DNA of 64,000 nucleotides, from positions 13,015,579 to 13,079,578 of the forward strand of contig OX463816.1 in the NCBI GenBank assembly GCA_949825045.1. The letters run 5' to 3'. The notes beneath the pieces are model-generated. The model made no database searches. It was not told the DNA's origin and was given only the letters and a program-made list of their open reading frames with translations. This DNA comes from Argyresthia goedartella. Its lineage: Eukaryota > Arthropoda > Insecta > Lepidoptera > Argyresthiidae. The translations under genes and the position numbers were made by a program. This document shows positions 34,188 through 46,352 of this stretch, piece by piece (the stretch's first letter is position 1; every line of letters begins with the position of its first letter).

Positions 34188-34654
34188 TGTCGCAGTTGGT
34201 TGGTTAAATCAGACACTTTACTGACTCTCTAGATAGTTAATTAAATGCTGATATTTACCAAGACACTAGCATTTTGATTGAAATAAAGCATCGTCGAAAA
34301 CGTTTAACAATCTGTCTTATCGAAAGCCGGCGTGTTGAAAAACAAGATGGCGTCACGACAACAGCTGATTTGCACAGCTTATATCAGGGCAAAACATTGC
34401 GGTAGCTTAGGTGAAGGGTAAAGGGGGTGAGCGAAGCGAAGCCCCCTTTATCCTTCGTGTTAGGTTGAACATGTAAGAACAACAAAAAATACTTAAAACA
34501 TAAACAATGTTCCCTAGGAACGTTTGGACAACTCGTTAAACGTTTCGTTCACTTACTTGTCTGAAGGAATTTTAGTGACTTGGTTAAACGTCGGTATTTA
34601 ATTAAGGGTATAGAGAGTTAGTTAAGTGTCTGATTTAACCGACTAACTGCGACA
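34188..34654 (-). mobile_element. Miniature element, hairpin-core family, long-TIR type
   Basis: This 467 bp element has long terminal inverted repeats. The ends TGTCGCAGTTGGTTGGTTAA and TTAACCGACTAACTGCGACA pair for about 80 bp, through the CTAACTCTCTAGA..GTTAATTAAAT segment. Inside, on the minus strand, is the hairpin core (GAAGGATAAAGGGGGCTTCG) plus the ATATAAGCTGTGCAAATCAG segment, which continues into arms seen only in this type. It is an inverted relative of the element at 46617. TCTA on both sides may be a 4 bp target duplication. Confidence 0.85.
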
Positions 34655-36030
34655 TCTACATCTAATGTCCTTGCAGCGAAAGTGCGTCGCCTACAGTATG
34701 AAAAGGCGAGAGAACTGCGGATCGCTGCCAGCCAACGAACGCGAGAGTCTGAACAGAAGTATAATGCTAGCTAGTCCAAGGGCCTTGTCCCAATGAGTGG
34801 GCAAGATACCGCTATTGTCATAAACATATTTTAGATATTGTGCTAGCCCCACAGAAGAGACATTTTGTGAAGTCACCCTGCACCGGATATCTTGGTTAAA
34901 TTTATCAGTTATCTTATCACTTACAGCACTAGTAAAGGATTCCTAATAAGGAAGCTTTACAGTCCACGTTTGCTTGACAGGGAGTGTTGGACACATGGAT
35001 ATCGTCTGTGTACGAGTTTTTGCATATTTTTTCTCCCAGTTCTTGTTGCGAGCAATTAGCTGATATTTAATTGCCTTGAAAGAGAGTTAATCGATCGATG
35101 ATGACATTATTGAGGATGCTCTGATTGGTAAAAAATTGTTTTGTTTGTTATTTACCTATATTTCATGGAAACATTTAATCAAACTGACCGCTTTTGTCTT
35201 AGGAAGCCGGGACTTTGGTTCTGATATATTATCCGCTAGACAGACCATCAGCTAGAAATACAATAAATGTTATTACAACAATTACACAAAGGGCATTCAA
35301 ATCTACTACCTTCGTTAAGGTTAGTTTTCAAATAATATCTTTGATATTAATGGACTATTGAATACTTTATATATTATTTCATGACCTCAATTAACAGTAC
35401 CACCCACACAGCTCAACTATTGGGCTTGACCATCGAGGAAAATCTAACTATAATATATACAACACAGGGGCACATATGTTCGATTATTGCAAAACGCTTT
35501 GTCTATTGAGAATCAATTAGACGAACAGAATGAGTAAACAGTGTTGTCCTCGAAACGTACGAGTATTTGTCGGTCAATACCACGAGCCAATTAGCGAGAC
35601 TGCGCGCACGCATCATGCCAAGGAATCCCGAATATGTGAGGCTACGCATGACCATTAGCGATGGGATTTTACCATAATATTAACTCAAAATGGGTAAATA
35701 CTCATTAGTTATTAAATTCTTTAGTGCTACAAAACAATGTGATATATAGAATAACTCTGTCAGGAGGTTTTATTCTTCAGTAATCATAAAACATTTCTGT
35801 ATAATAAATTTACTATCTGATACTATGAAATATGAATATGAAATATGGGGCAACGAAGTACCCGTAACCGGCGAGCTTGCATGAAGAGACTTATGAATGT
35901 TAAGGAAGCGAGGGAAGTATGCCGGGATCGTAGCAGGTGGAGGTCTTTGGTCTCTGCCTACCCCTCTTCCGGGAAATAGGCATATTTATGTATGTATGTA
36001 TGTATGTACTATGATTATAATATATGATAA
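34655..36030. other. Intergenic DNA
   Basis: I see no gene or mobile feature. A TATG tetranucleotide run lies near 35986-36006. Confidence 0.4.
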
Positions 36031-36390
36031 ATGTAGACCATTCAATAACCTACTGAGGTTCACGGGCCTTTACTCGGAGACGTGTAAGATTGAGCAATAA
36101 TCCAAAACACGCTGGCTCAGTGCGGGTGGATGGAGGGGTGACGGGCGAGTGGCCAACCCGGCTGTCAGATAAGGTATCAAGCTCCCCTATTAAGGCCTCT
36201 GACACAGTTTACGTCTAATACCACCGAGTAGCGATAGTAGCCGAGACCAATACTTAGCGTGTCAACCAAAACACGGAAGCGCCCGAAACAGATGTCACAT
36301 AAAAACGGACACCCATCCAATACCCGTCTCGGCCAGATGTTGTTACTCGAACTATCCGATATGCAAATACCGCTAGTCCATAGACGCTTC
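36031..36390 (+). repeat. Dispersed repeat E
   Basis: The order of motifs GTAGACCATTCAATAACC, ACACGCTGGCTCAGTGCGGG, CTGTCAGATAAGGTATCAAG and AAACACGGAAGCGCCCGAAA, then ATACCCGTCTCGGCCAGATG, is repeated at 62092-62440. The first 100 bp recur at 49979-50078. It is probably part of an untranslated or coding end of a transposon, but no frame is intact in either copy. Confidence 0.75.
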
Positions 36391-36560
36391 TTCACGGACG
36401 GATCTGATGTTAACAAGTATGAACCCGATTTCATTGCACGGAATCACATTTTACTGGGTAATTACCCATATGTCATTACGAAACTTTGGTTTAGATCTGT
36501 TACCATGGCAATGCTCTCATTAGCCGTCTTCAGGTGCACCAGTCAAAGAGGGATGTAAAC

Positions 36561-38770
36561 ACGATGATAATGTTTGAAAACAACTCGAGGTACTGAATTC
36601 TCGGACTTAGACTTCGTGCTAACTTGCCGACGGATGTGGGATATTAGTCTGATATTTGTGTTTTAATTGAATACATTAACCGGACAAACAGAGTTTTGTA
36701 GCCTCAATGGTAATTAGAGCAGTTAATGTATGATTCCATTTTAATGATGTATGTATTCGTAATTACCTATTTAATTAATGTTAATACCTTGTAGGTATGT
36801 TGATTCTATATATTGAAATAAAAAAAATGCTTTGCGGGCGCAACGTGCAACAAAGAAATTACAAACCTTATTGCGTTTAGTAAAAGGAGGCAGATTTAAA
36901 AATAGTAAATCAGTACTACACTGTAATTTTACAACCGATTCGATGGATTCTCAACCATACTTTATGCAGTTAGTTATTTTATATCTGGCTACAAATTCAA
37001 CATGATAATTAAACTCATAACTTTACTGCAAAGCCGTCAACGGAAATTTATTTGGACACGATTCCACGCGGAGGACTCTTCCTAGATTCCACACTTCCAA
37101 GAATGTTAAGTTTACAAATAAACATGCATCAAGAGCCATTGGCTTCCTGCCAGCGCTCTAATGGCCGAGACTTCAGCCAAAGCTGATAGAAAATTTCTAT
37201 ACATCGGAAACTAAAAATGGATTAAGTTTGCGAACGTTTGATCTTCACAACGTTCACTCGAAAGAGCCAGGAAGAGATTTGTGTAACGGGGCGGTGTTTT
37301 CACACTCGATTAAAAATAAAAACCTCTATTTTTCCGATAACACTCGCGCTTATTGGGTTAAGATCGGGTTTTGCTAGAGTTGTGCTCGAGTGAGGGATTG
37401 CTCGAGCAAGGCCCGGGTCGAGCAGCCAATTACCAGCGACTTGCCGATGCTCGAGGCAATCCAATTTGCTAGTGCATTGTCCGTCTGTCCGCGCCTGCCA
37501 GCAAGGACTTTTATGCTTACATAGACTTTATTCACTAATACCACAGAAACCCAAGACTCACTTTTGACATATATGTAGCTGATTCAAAAGCATACATACA
37601 AAAGCATAAGGGTTTAGAAAACCATCACAAGCAACTTGCGCGCCAATTCTTATGAATTCACCCTCACCTAATAGCTCTGTGACCACCAACACGATTTGAG
37701 TATCGAAATAATCATACCCTTTATTTATCATTTATTGTAAGCTGTATCCTCCCCAAATGCCACAATATCCAACCTAGATGTAGATATATCTAGATGTCTG
37801 CAACACTCTTAAAAGTGTTTCACATGTAAGTACTCAGCTTACTCAACGAAAGGAGATGAATTGTATGGTGTAGAACATAATTGTAGCACTAAACTCCGCT
37901 CCTCAATATTGAAGAGGAAAGCAAACATCAAGCCCTGTTGTGATTGCATTACCAAAGATTCGATAGAGCGCTGCGTGAGATATCCAAACCAAGATGGTTA
38001 CGAAATTTTGTATGAGAATATTGTATTGTTATTCAATTTGTATCATGTTTTATAAATTGATTCTTAAAGATAAAATGAGGTGAAGGTTATTTGCAAACCA
38101 AACATAAATATTTTCACTTTCCTTACCTCGACCGGTTCTACATCTGAATACTTGTCTCGTTTGAAAATCATTCTATTTCCATATTCCAATAGCCTTGATG
38201 GTTGTCAATTGTTTTCTTTTAATGGCTAACGGGTAGATGTTTACATATTTATACTAAGAATAGTTCTATTGTTCAAAAAACTACCAATCATTATCAGTCC
38301 TAGTACTTGTTGGACAACAAAAATCTATTAGGAATAATTAAGCATCGCCGAATCGTAATGAGAACTCGTAAAATCGTGACGTTTTCGTAATGATTTGTTT
38401 TGCGCCATTTGTCGAAGCCTCACCTACAGTGTGAAGTTGCAGTTAGCGTCGCTGGTGAAAGTATCTTGGCACTAGATGTCAATAACCAAGGTCTTGCGGC
38501 TGACTTCACGTGGCACCGAGTGTTGATACAATCATGCAATTTTGGGTATTTAAAGTAGGGTCATTGAAACAGGTAATATTTGACATCTGTCTGTCTTAGC
38601 TTCATAGTGCTTCAACTTGACTTCACACATCTGTGAATTGAACGCAGTCATCATTGCATACAATTATTTTTGATAGATAATCGATCGACGTTTTTGGGTA
38701 TCATCCCTACTTTTTAAAAAGAAAAAGGTTTCACCGACGCAACGTCACGTAATCTTGTAAAAATCCTCTA
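36561..38770. other. Intergenic DNA
   Basis: I see no supported gene. The frame 37861-38055 is short and featureless. Confidence 0.4.
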
Positions 38771-39680
38771 TTGTTCGTTATATTCATAAACGACATTGTG
38801 AATTGTTTCTCTCACTCAGAACCCTATATGTTTGCCGATGACTTAAAAATTCTCAGGACTGTTTCCAAGGATGGAGATGGCCATCAATTATTACAACATG
38901 ACAAAGGCAGTTTGTGTCAACGGTGTTTGGAAAACAGAATGATTCTCAACCCTGGTAAGTGCTACCCGAAATAAAACTATCTATCTAGCACAGTACAGTA
39001 TAAATGGTACAAGCCTGTTGCGAGTCGAGACTATTCGCGGTTTCGGTGTCTTGATTGATAGGCTCGCTTTTATGTTCACATATATACACCATTCTCAAAA
39101 AAGCATCTGTAATGTTTTGGTTCGTCATGAGAGCTTCAAAACCCTTGAGAAATTCTAGAACTAAAATAATGTTGTACACAATACCTTGGTTAGATCTGTA
39201 TTAGAATATTGTTCTCAGGTCTGGAGCCCATTTCAGCAGGTGCATAAAGACAGAAATGAAAGGGCTCAAAAACGATTCGTCAGTTACCTTGCAAACGTGG
39301 GATTCAACAATGTTCAACTGCAATCCTACACAGACAGAATGTCGTATTTCAATATGACTTCTCTGTCTCTCAGGAGGAAGATTCTAGGATCTCACATTCA
39401 CGCACAAAGTCCTCAATGGGGATATAGATTGTCCTCAAATGTTGAACTGTTTTATCATAGTGGTTCCAGTCAGAATTCGGCTACCCGGCACTTATAAAAT
39501 CTTAAGACCCCGACCTTCGAAAACTAACCTAGGCATAAATTCACCTCTCACTAGAATGATTCGCTCATACAATGCACTGCAACTTGCCATCTTAAAACCT
39601 TACTTTATAGGATCATTTCTATATTAAACTCTTCCCGAGATCTTATTTTGCCTTCTTTTAGGTCTAAGTTGAAAATGTTC
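38771..39680 (+). pseudogene. LINE reverse transcriptase relic, plus strand
   Basis: Frame 38771-38974 shows FVIFINDIVNCFSHSEPYMF followed by ADDLKILRTVS, the palm block with its catalytic aspartate pair. Then come LENRMILNPGKC and, in frame 39186-39497, VRSVLEYCSQVWSPFQQVHK, a post-RT block of Jockey/I-group LINEs, followed by LSLRRKILGSHI. Frame 39439-39627 holds the decayed C-terminus. Upstream RT and endonuclease blocks are missing and several frameshifts are present. The 3' end may be the AATAAATAAACAAAA tract near 39886. Confidence 0.88.
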
Positions 39681-39950
39681 TTATTTTAGAAGAAACTAAA
39701 CGTAATTTTTACTTTTTGGTTATTCTCGTGTACTTTCATGTGTCATTCATATCTTTTTTTTTCTTTTTCTTGTGATTGCATACAAAATTTTGCCTTATGT
39801 GGTCACCTGTAAGTGGGTAAACATTCAGAAAGTGTAATGCAAGGTGTAATATTAAGAAAAATATTATATTATCTTTTGGCGAACGTAAATAAATAAACAA
39901 AAATGTTCAGTTTTTTTTGGAACAAAAAATGTTTAGAAAGGATTATTTAC

Positions 39951-40112
39951 TTACATACAGACAGATATATTGCTTCTGGCCTCACACTGGGATACCCTGT
40001 GTCGTGGGAACCAGAAACAGCGACGTAACAGACATATAAACATCCAAGACCTGGGGTTTTTTTTTCATCCCAGGCCGGGGATCGAACCCGGGACCTCTCG
40101 CGACATTGGTCA
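39951..40112 (-). mobile_element. tRNA-derived SINE, family C
   Basis: On the minus strand the head contains GAGAGGTCCCGGGTTCGATC (B box). The body GGTCTTGGATGTTTATATGT, GACACAGGGTATCCCAGTG and GGCCAGAAGC is shared with 42305-42452 and 59183-59352. Confidence 0.8.
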
Positions 40113-40179
40113 AACTTAATCGTAAAAATGCCTTCTTTTGTCATTATCAGCATGATTGACTTTGACATTTTAACGGATC

Positions 40180-40234
40180 GAAATTTTGAACTCTATGCCA
40201 TGGTAATAGAATTCAAAACCTATAACGGCATTTT
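40180..40234. repeat. Short dispersed repeat F
   Basis: TTTTGAACTCTATGCCATGG and AAAACCTATAACGG recur in the same order at 50740-50786. The remnant is about 50 bp and its source element is unknown. Confidence 0.5.
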
Positions 40235-42304
40235 AGGTACCCAAAGAGGGGTTATTACAATAAATATGTATTTATAGCTGAAAAAAGATAATCAATTGTG
40301 CAGTTTGCAAACAGGTCCAATGTCAAACAGGATCTTTTATTTTGGCCCCACTATAGTTAGGCTTTGTTGTCAATACGCTTGACAGTCAGCGCCGACTGTC
40401 ACGTTTTCATATACATTTGAGACACCGCTAACTAACTATAGAGAGAAACAACATTTTGCGATGCCGTGACATCAAGATTACATGCGCTATATTATGTTCA
40501 ACTATGAGCAAAGCCAAATGTGGTGTTGTTTAAATAGAGTTGGATTCAGGTCAATTTACACACTGGCAGTAAAATGGTAGTCTCTAACACATACACAAAA
40601 TATAAATAAAAACACAATAGACGTAACTGGATGAAGCTTGATTATTATTTTTCAGCCTTAGTTTAATAGGTATACACTGCCATGTTGCCAACCGGACACA
40701 CGCAAAACAATAATTTGAGTAATGTTATTACTATTACTGAATTGATTCTTATATTTATGTATACTTGAGTTGTTTAGTCACAAGCATTGTATGTTTTTTG
40801 CACTTACTTAATTCATGTTACAATTACGAAATATAACAAAAAATTATCACAATTATTTAGAATTTTACAATAAATTACATGTTTGATTTGATACATTTTA
40901 CATCACCCTTGTAATTTTACACAAAGGGTGTAAATACAATTTCATTGCAAATTATACTAAATCAACTTCCTCGTTTGATGCGGGAGCCATTTATTATGCT
41001 TACATTCAAATGAATATAGTCCAAACTGTTTAGTGATATCAAAACATCTTTAGTGTGTTTTCCCCGAGCGGCTCCGATCATACAAGTATTGTAAAGCGTT
41101 TTTATGATGCAGTTACAAAGGAAATTCTCAAAATGGGGCAGAGACAAACAATGTAGCGGGGATATTATGCAACGTTCTCCGCCGGGGAACAGACGACACC
41201 ATGTAATAGAGATCTTTTTTATTCCGCTCAAAGAAGATCCAAAATAGCTAGGAGTAAGTTGTCTATTGTAAGCGTAGATTGGATTAATCTGATGTCAAAG
41301 TGGAAAGATTCTTGTATGGTATGTAAGAATTATAGATAGGAGGTAATGATACCCTTATGATATCTGATAACGTTATGTATTTACGCATGTATACAGGAAT
41401 GAAATACGTATTTGTGTACATAGGTAAAGATATATTATCATTGATTTACAATCTGTCTTAGATCGACTCGACTAACGTACAAAATCCGTCGAAGCGTAAT
41501 ATCGGAATAAAGTTATGAATACAAAAAACTTACATTCATTCAATCTCCTCAAAGCAACTTACAACAATTTCACAATTTAATTTTCTCTGCCATCAACGAC
41601 TGACACCCCCCCCTCCCGCTTCATCTGTTTGCACGGCCCGGTAATCGCTTCACCGCTTTAAATATATGCGCGGCTCGCTAGTTCAGTCCATCAGTTTACA
41701 AATTATTTATTTATTTGCTAACACGTATGACATAATTTTGGTAACGTTAGTTAAAACTGACTAAATTCTTACTGATTTTCAATATGTTCCAATAGAGGTA
41801 GAGAAGAGAGAGGTCGGGTGATCAAAGCAGGTGCAAAGTCTTATGGAAGTAATTTTACAGATGATATTCATTGGATTTCCATTGAGGCCAACGATTTTTC
41901 TACGACTATCAAAACAGTTTTTGATTCCCCTACGACTGTACTTATAATCTGCCTTGAGCACTAGAACATGTTAATGACAATAAATATTTATCTTATAAAT
42001 TATTCTGATAACTCCTGCGGTGTTGTTAACTCTACAACTATTGACCTAAGTCGTTCGAGCAATAACAATTGACGAGAAAATCAATGACATGTTCAATACG
42101 GTTAACTATTGGTTACAAGCCTTTACTACCAAAGATTGGCCAGCAGAGGAATCACGCTTCGTCGGCGAAATTATTGGTTGATGATTGTTGCGTTTCAAAT
42201 GACACTATTGAGAAATGTCTACCAAAATAATGATAGGTTTTACTAATTTATTACGTGTGTCTATTATCTGCTATTTATGATGAAATAAATAACTTTACAT
42301 TAAC
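40235..42304. other. Intergenic DNA with one promoter-like site
   Basis: Apart from the TATA/initiator arrangement at 41657-41695, nothing is recognised. Confidence 0.4.
41657..41695 (+). promoter_or_regulatory. TATA plus initiator-like core promoter
   Basis: TTTAAATATATGCGCGG contains a TATATG starting at 41663. TCAGT elements, the arthropod initiator consensus, follow at 41683-41687 and 41691-41695. The second places its A 30 bp after the TATATG, the canonical distance. No coding frame is visible downstream, so it could drive a non-coding or spliced transcript, or be chance. Confidence 0.3.
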
Positions 42305-42452
42305 ATACAGACACGTACATTTATTCTGGCCCCACACTAGGATACCCTGTGTCTTGCGAACCAGAAACATGTAAACATCCAAGATCTGATTTTGTTTTCT
42401 TTCTAAGTAATAATAGTCGGGAGTCGAACCTGGGGCCACTCCGTGAGATGTT
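42305..42452 (-). mobile_element. tRNA-derived SINE, family C
   Basis: The minus-strand head with CAGGTTCGACTCCCG and the body AGATCTTGGATGTTTACATG, GACACAGGGTATCCTAGTG and GGGGCCAGAATAAATG match the other family C copies. Confidence 0.8.
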
Positions 42453-42851
42453 TAATCGATTGTATGGATATTCTTACAATTTGAACAATTTAGTATAGAC
42501 AAAGTTTGCTACCTTTATAATTAAAATAATTTTAAGCGGGGTAGACCAGCCCACGTTATTCCACGTAATTCCTCGGTCCTTAACATTACAATCACGATTA
42601 TATTGAACAAATTAAATAAATACTTATTAAGTAGGTATAATACAACAATACATCGATTTATATTTTTAAAAACGATAAATTTCAATACTTAAAAGAACGA
42701 CGAAAGACAGATAGACAGATAGGAAAAAAAAACGGAAAGGATTTTTAAATGGCACATCAATTCAGTATTTGGTCGCACATCAAAAATACTGATTTGCACA
42801 ACAAAAGGTATCAACAAAAACACTTTTTATATTTTAAATATTTTATATGTA

Positions 42852-44044
42852 CATAGTCAAGTCATAAGTTCTGTCACATGTGCAATATGAAATAATTTAG
42901 ACATGTTTATTATTAATATCATTCATTATTCATATATGGTCCATGTCAATATCGGCGGCTGCCTTAATCAAGGATGCCTTGAGTGACTCCAAATCAGGAT
43001 GAGGCTTTGAGCAGGCCTTTTCCTCCAAGTGTTGCCATATCTTGTAATCTAACGGACTCAAATCTGGACTGGAGGAGGGCCAGTCTTCGTGCCGGATGAA
43101 GTCGATTTCACGCGCCGCCAGCCAGTCTTGTGTGCTTTTCGCTCTATGAGCTGGCGCAGAATCTTGTTGGAATACCCAGTGCCTGTTAGTAAACATGGTA
43201 TGAGAAACAGGTTCCACAAGGTTCTTGAGGACTTTATTTTGATACACAACTGCATTCGTTTTTACGCCTTTCTCACAAAAATGTACCTCAGTTAAGCCCC
43301 AATAAGAGACTCCCAACCAAACCATGAGCGAGGATGGAAAATGACCTCGTTGGACACGCGGAATACGGTTGCTCGCTTCTTCACTGCTGTGTGCGTACAC
43401 CTTATCATTTTGTTTGTTGTAGCTCTCTTCCACGGTGAAAATTTTTTCATCCGAAAAAAGAATTTCCCGATGCTTTTTTCCCGCGTACCGCTTCAACAAA
43501 GCGCGGCATCTCTTCAGTCTCAGGTCCATTAAACGAGCGTCCAAACGATGTCCTGTTTTTCTTCGATATGCCCTAAGCCCTAAGTCTTCATTTAACACCC
43601 TTTTCACCGTGGTCCTGCTTAACCCCATCTGAAGGGCCAACAGTTTCTGCTTACGTATGGGATTTCTTTGAATTCGCGCCTTCACAGCTTTTATCACTGC
43701 TGGAGTCCTAACAGAGCGAGGGCGACCACTTCTTGACCTGTCATCTACACTAGAGTCTTCATTGTATCGTTTTATGGTACGATAAACGAATCTTTTGGTT
43801 ATATTCAAATTTTTCAGTAAGTCAAAAATCTGAATTGGCGCGTAACCGCAACGATGCAACGCAATAACTGCGACACGGTCTTCTTTAAGTGTCCACTCCA
43901 TATTTAAAAATGAGGAAAATTCTAAAAAGTACACATTTTTATTTTCATGAAAAATTCGAAATTCGAATTCAATAAACTTTTTTGTGGCCAGCGTTCTAAA
44001 TTCAAAAGTTTTTATTGTGTGACAGAACTTATGATCTGACTGTG
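42852..44044 (-). mobile_element. maT mariner element, complete
   Basis: This 1193 bp element is flanked by TA on both sides (42850-42851 and 44045-44046). The ends are 28 bp inverted repeats sharing GTCA..TCATAAGTTCTGTCACA. One long transposase frame fills it on the minus strand. The repeats match with about four differences. Insertion split an older miniature element whose sequence continues on both sides. Confidence 0.95.
42930..43901 (-). CDS. maT-family (DD37D) transposase
   Basis: This encodes the cut-and-paste transposase of the surrounding mariner. I place the start at the ATG at 43901, since the open frame extends 11 more codons upstream only through a GTG. The 323-residue product has an N-terminal helix-turn-helix (LKEDRVAVIALHRCGYAPIQ), a GRPRS linker (59-63), and a second HTH (KQKLLALQMGLSRTTVKRVL). 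The catalytic triad is D151 (FSDEKIF), D247 (FQQDSAPAH) and D285 (LSPLDYKIW). There are 37 residues between the last two, which defines the maT group rather than the D34D mariners. No stop or frameshift interrupts it. The stop comes about 55 bp before the terminal repeat, and the C-terminus may be shorter than in other maT proteins. It could be functional. Confidence 0.93.
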   Translation of the reverse strand: MEWTLKEDRVAVIALHRCGYAPIQIFDLLKNLNITKRFVYRTIKRYNEDSSVDDRSRSGRPRSVRTPAVIKAVKARIQRNPIRKQKLLALQMGLSRTTVKRVLNEDLGLRAYRRKTGHRLDARLMDLRLKRCRALLKRYAGKKHREILFSDEKIFTVEESYNKQNDKVYAHSSEEASNRIPRVQRGHFPSSLMVWLGVSYWGLTEVHFCEKGVKTNAVVYQNKVLKNLVEPVSHTMFTNRHWVFQQDSAPAHRAKSTQDWLAAREIDFIRHEDWPSSSPDLSPLDYKIWQHLEEKACSKPHPDLESLKASLIKAAADIDMDHI

Positions 44045-44221
44045 TATTTAAGTTTATATTTTAAGTATTTTTTGTTGTTCTTGCATGTTCAACCTAACAC
44101 GAAGGATAAAAGGGGGCTTCGCTTCGCTCACCCCTTCACCTAAGCTACCGCAGCATTTTGCCCTGATAATTGCTGTGCAAATCAGTATATTTGATGTGCA
44201 GTTTAATATCTCCCTTTTTAA

Positions 44222-44380
44222 ATTTTAAGGCCTCGCAGAACGCTAATGGGCGCAACGTTAAGGCGTGTAAACTGTCATGCATGAACATTATGTACTCAGA
44301 AATAAGACCCATTTTTTTATCAAAAAACAAAAAAAAATATGCATCTGACACGCCATTAGCGCTCGAAGGGGCTTTAAAAT
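44222..44380. mobile_element. MITE-like inverted-repeat element
   Basis: The left ATTTTAAGGCCTCGCAGAAC then GCTAATGGGCG is matched by the inverted complement of the right end (ATTTTAAAGCCCCTTCGAGC, then GCTAATGGCG), about 28 bp with small gaps. It is 159 bp, non-coding, and abuts the hairpin-core element to its left. A 126-codon minus-strand frame overlapping it has no domain. Confidence 0.6.
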
Positions 44381-46352
44381 CTAAAGATTGTTTCTGTAAC
44401 TGGCTGTTAGTCCAGGGCCCGTCTGACATTTGACTGCGGCCTCGCTTGGTTGATTCCCCGGACTCAGATCTGCTCAATCGTACCTTTCGAAAGGTTAGTA
44501 TAACTCTGCCCCTCTCATTATACAAGTGCTGAAAATCGATAGTACGAAACTTACGTAGAACTGGTTAACTGTGAACAGCAACATAAGCGCGTACGCTCAC
44601 GACTTCAGTTACCCTCCCTGTTCAGGTAACTTTAGTCTTGTTACTGTTATAATACTAGCCAAATTTGCGTGTCATAAGTGCAGATTTGCTTTTGTGAATG
44701 TAAACCGCACCTAAGCCGATCGCCACAGAGCGCGGTGTGGTCTATGACGAAATACTCGTTTAGACCTTCAGAATTGTTTTATTACAACCGGGACTACATA
44801 ACGCAGACCTTAACCGACAGCCTTTTTTGAATTGGCCATGCAAAAATACGTACTACTTTTTTAATGATTTGAATATTTCGAGTATTTTTTAAATAATTTT
44901 TATAGTAACACGTGGCCCTCGTGCAGTCACTCGTCAAAGGTTATTGAACTGGAGCCTGGGAAAAATTCCCTTTTTTTACCTATTTTTGCGTGTAAGTTTC
45001 ATATAGGAAACTGATTTCGTCTCCGAGCGCTTGTTCATTTAGTTGAATAATAATGCATTGCGAAAAATATTTTTAAGTATTAAATATAACAGATATCCGG
45101 TAATTTTAAAAGTCCATTCTTATTTCTAATAGACCTTTTATAACATATATTTATCCTACATTTTTATGGTGTCTAGTTTAGCCTAGAATTGAAGCTGAAG
45201 ATGCATTTCTGGCCATATTTAATCCCTTAATGGCGAAGGGAATTTGAACAAATTACGCCGCCGCCGCCGTGGAGAACAAATGAAGCACATTATGTTTTTA
45301 CGGATATTTCTGTTATATTTTTCGATTGTAATAACGGAATTTAGAGACCACAATTATCTGAAATTAAAATGTACCCTGTCGGGGAAACGAGTTTGAATTC
45401 GAAAGTTTTGTAGAAATCTGATAGTTTTTAATGTTACGACTCTAGTGTTGCCTGCTAAGAGTAGTAATACTGTTTAATTCTCTGTTCGGTACCTTATAGA
45501 AAGTAAGTAAGTAAGTATTTATTGGTAAATTGAAAATTTACATGTCATTTTATCATTGAATGTCATTAATTAATATAATTAGTTATACGTTATATTAATA
45601 AAATTAACTTAAAATAGTTTGATGAAACGAGTCACGTCGGAATGTAGCCGTCAATGCTGTAGTAGGTTCCCTTCAACAGCTGGTCTTTCAGTTGTTTTAA
45701 AAATATGGCATCACTACTAAGGAAAGGTTTCATCTTTTTATGCAAAAGCGCTGATGAATCTACTACATGATTAGTACATTTGATTAGTTAATTTAAACAC
45801 TGTACCCATATAAATGTATGTTTATGTGACTTTACAATGAGAAGCGCAGTCTATGTGCTTTTATTATAGCTTTGTTTGCGGGACCTTATTTTAAAATTCT
45901 GCGCTCTCTGATGAATTTCATTCGAAAATTGGAAAACTTATATTTTGCTGTAGATAGAATATGAAATAAAACAGTAGCTCGATTCTGTTTCTTTTGATAT
46001 CCATCGCTATACCTTTGAAAGGAAAATTAATATACCTACCGAGGAATCATGTCAACTAATAGTACTCTGAAGTTGGCGAATATCCTTCACAAGGTTCATT
46101 TCAATAAGATCGGGATAGATTTTGTGCTACAAAATCAGCCTGCAGCTTTTTGAGGGCTCTCGGAATATTCAAGCGCCTAGCCGTTCCAGTAGGTTTGTGA
46201 AAGCACTGTCGACAGATTTTGGGTTTATTTTTAAAAGACTTGAGCGTTTTTGACATTGCCGTGAACCTGTAGCAATTAATCTCTCGAAAAGAAATGAAAA
46301 GTCACTTTTTTTTTATTAAAAACGACACAAGAGAACAGAGAGATTTTCTGGA
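44381..46352. other. Intergenic DNA
   Basis: No supported gene is seen. A short run of GTAA units is near 45505-45518. Confidence 0.4.

Larger units (their letters stand above)
42779..44195 (+). mobile_element. Miniature element, hairpin-core short-arm type, split by maT
   Basis: The left arm ATCAAAAATACTGATTTGCA (42779) and the right arm AATCAGTATATTTGAT (ending 44195) match those of the element at 2735. The core resumes directly after the mariner at 44047 (TTTAAGTTTATATTTTAAG, CGAAGGATAAAAGGGGGCTT). Removing the 1193 bp mariner and one TA restores a miniature element of about 220 bp. Confidence 0.85.

Noticed and set aside
44145..44525. 126-codon minus-strand frame
   Set aside because: It covers a MITE-like inverted repeat and has no domain or start context.
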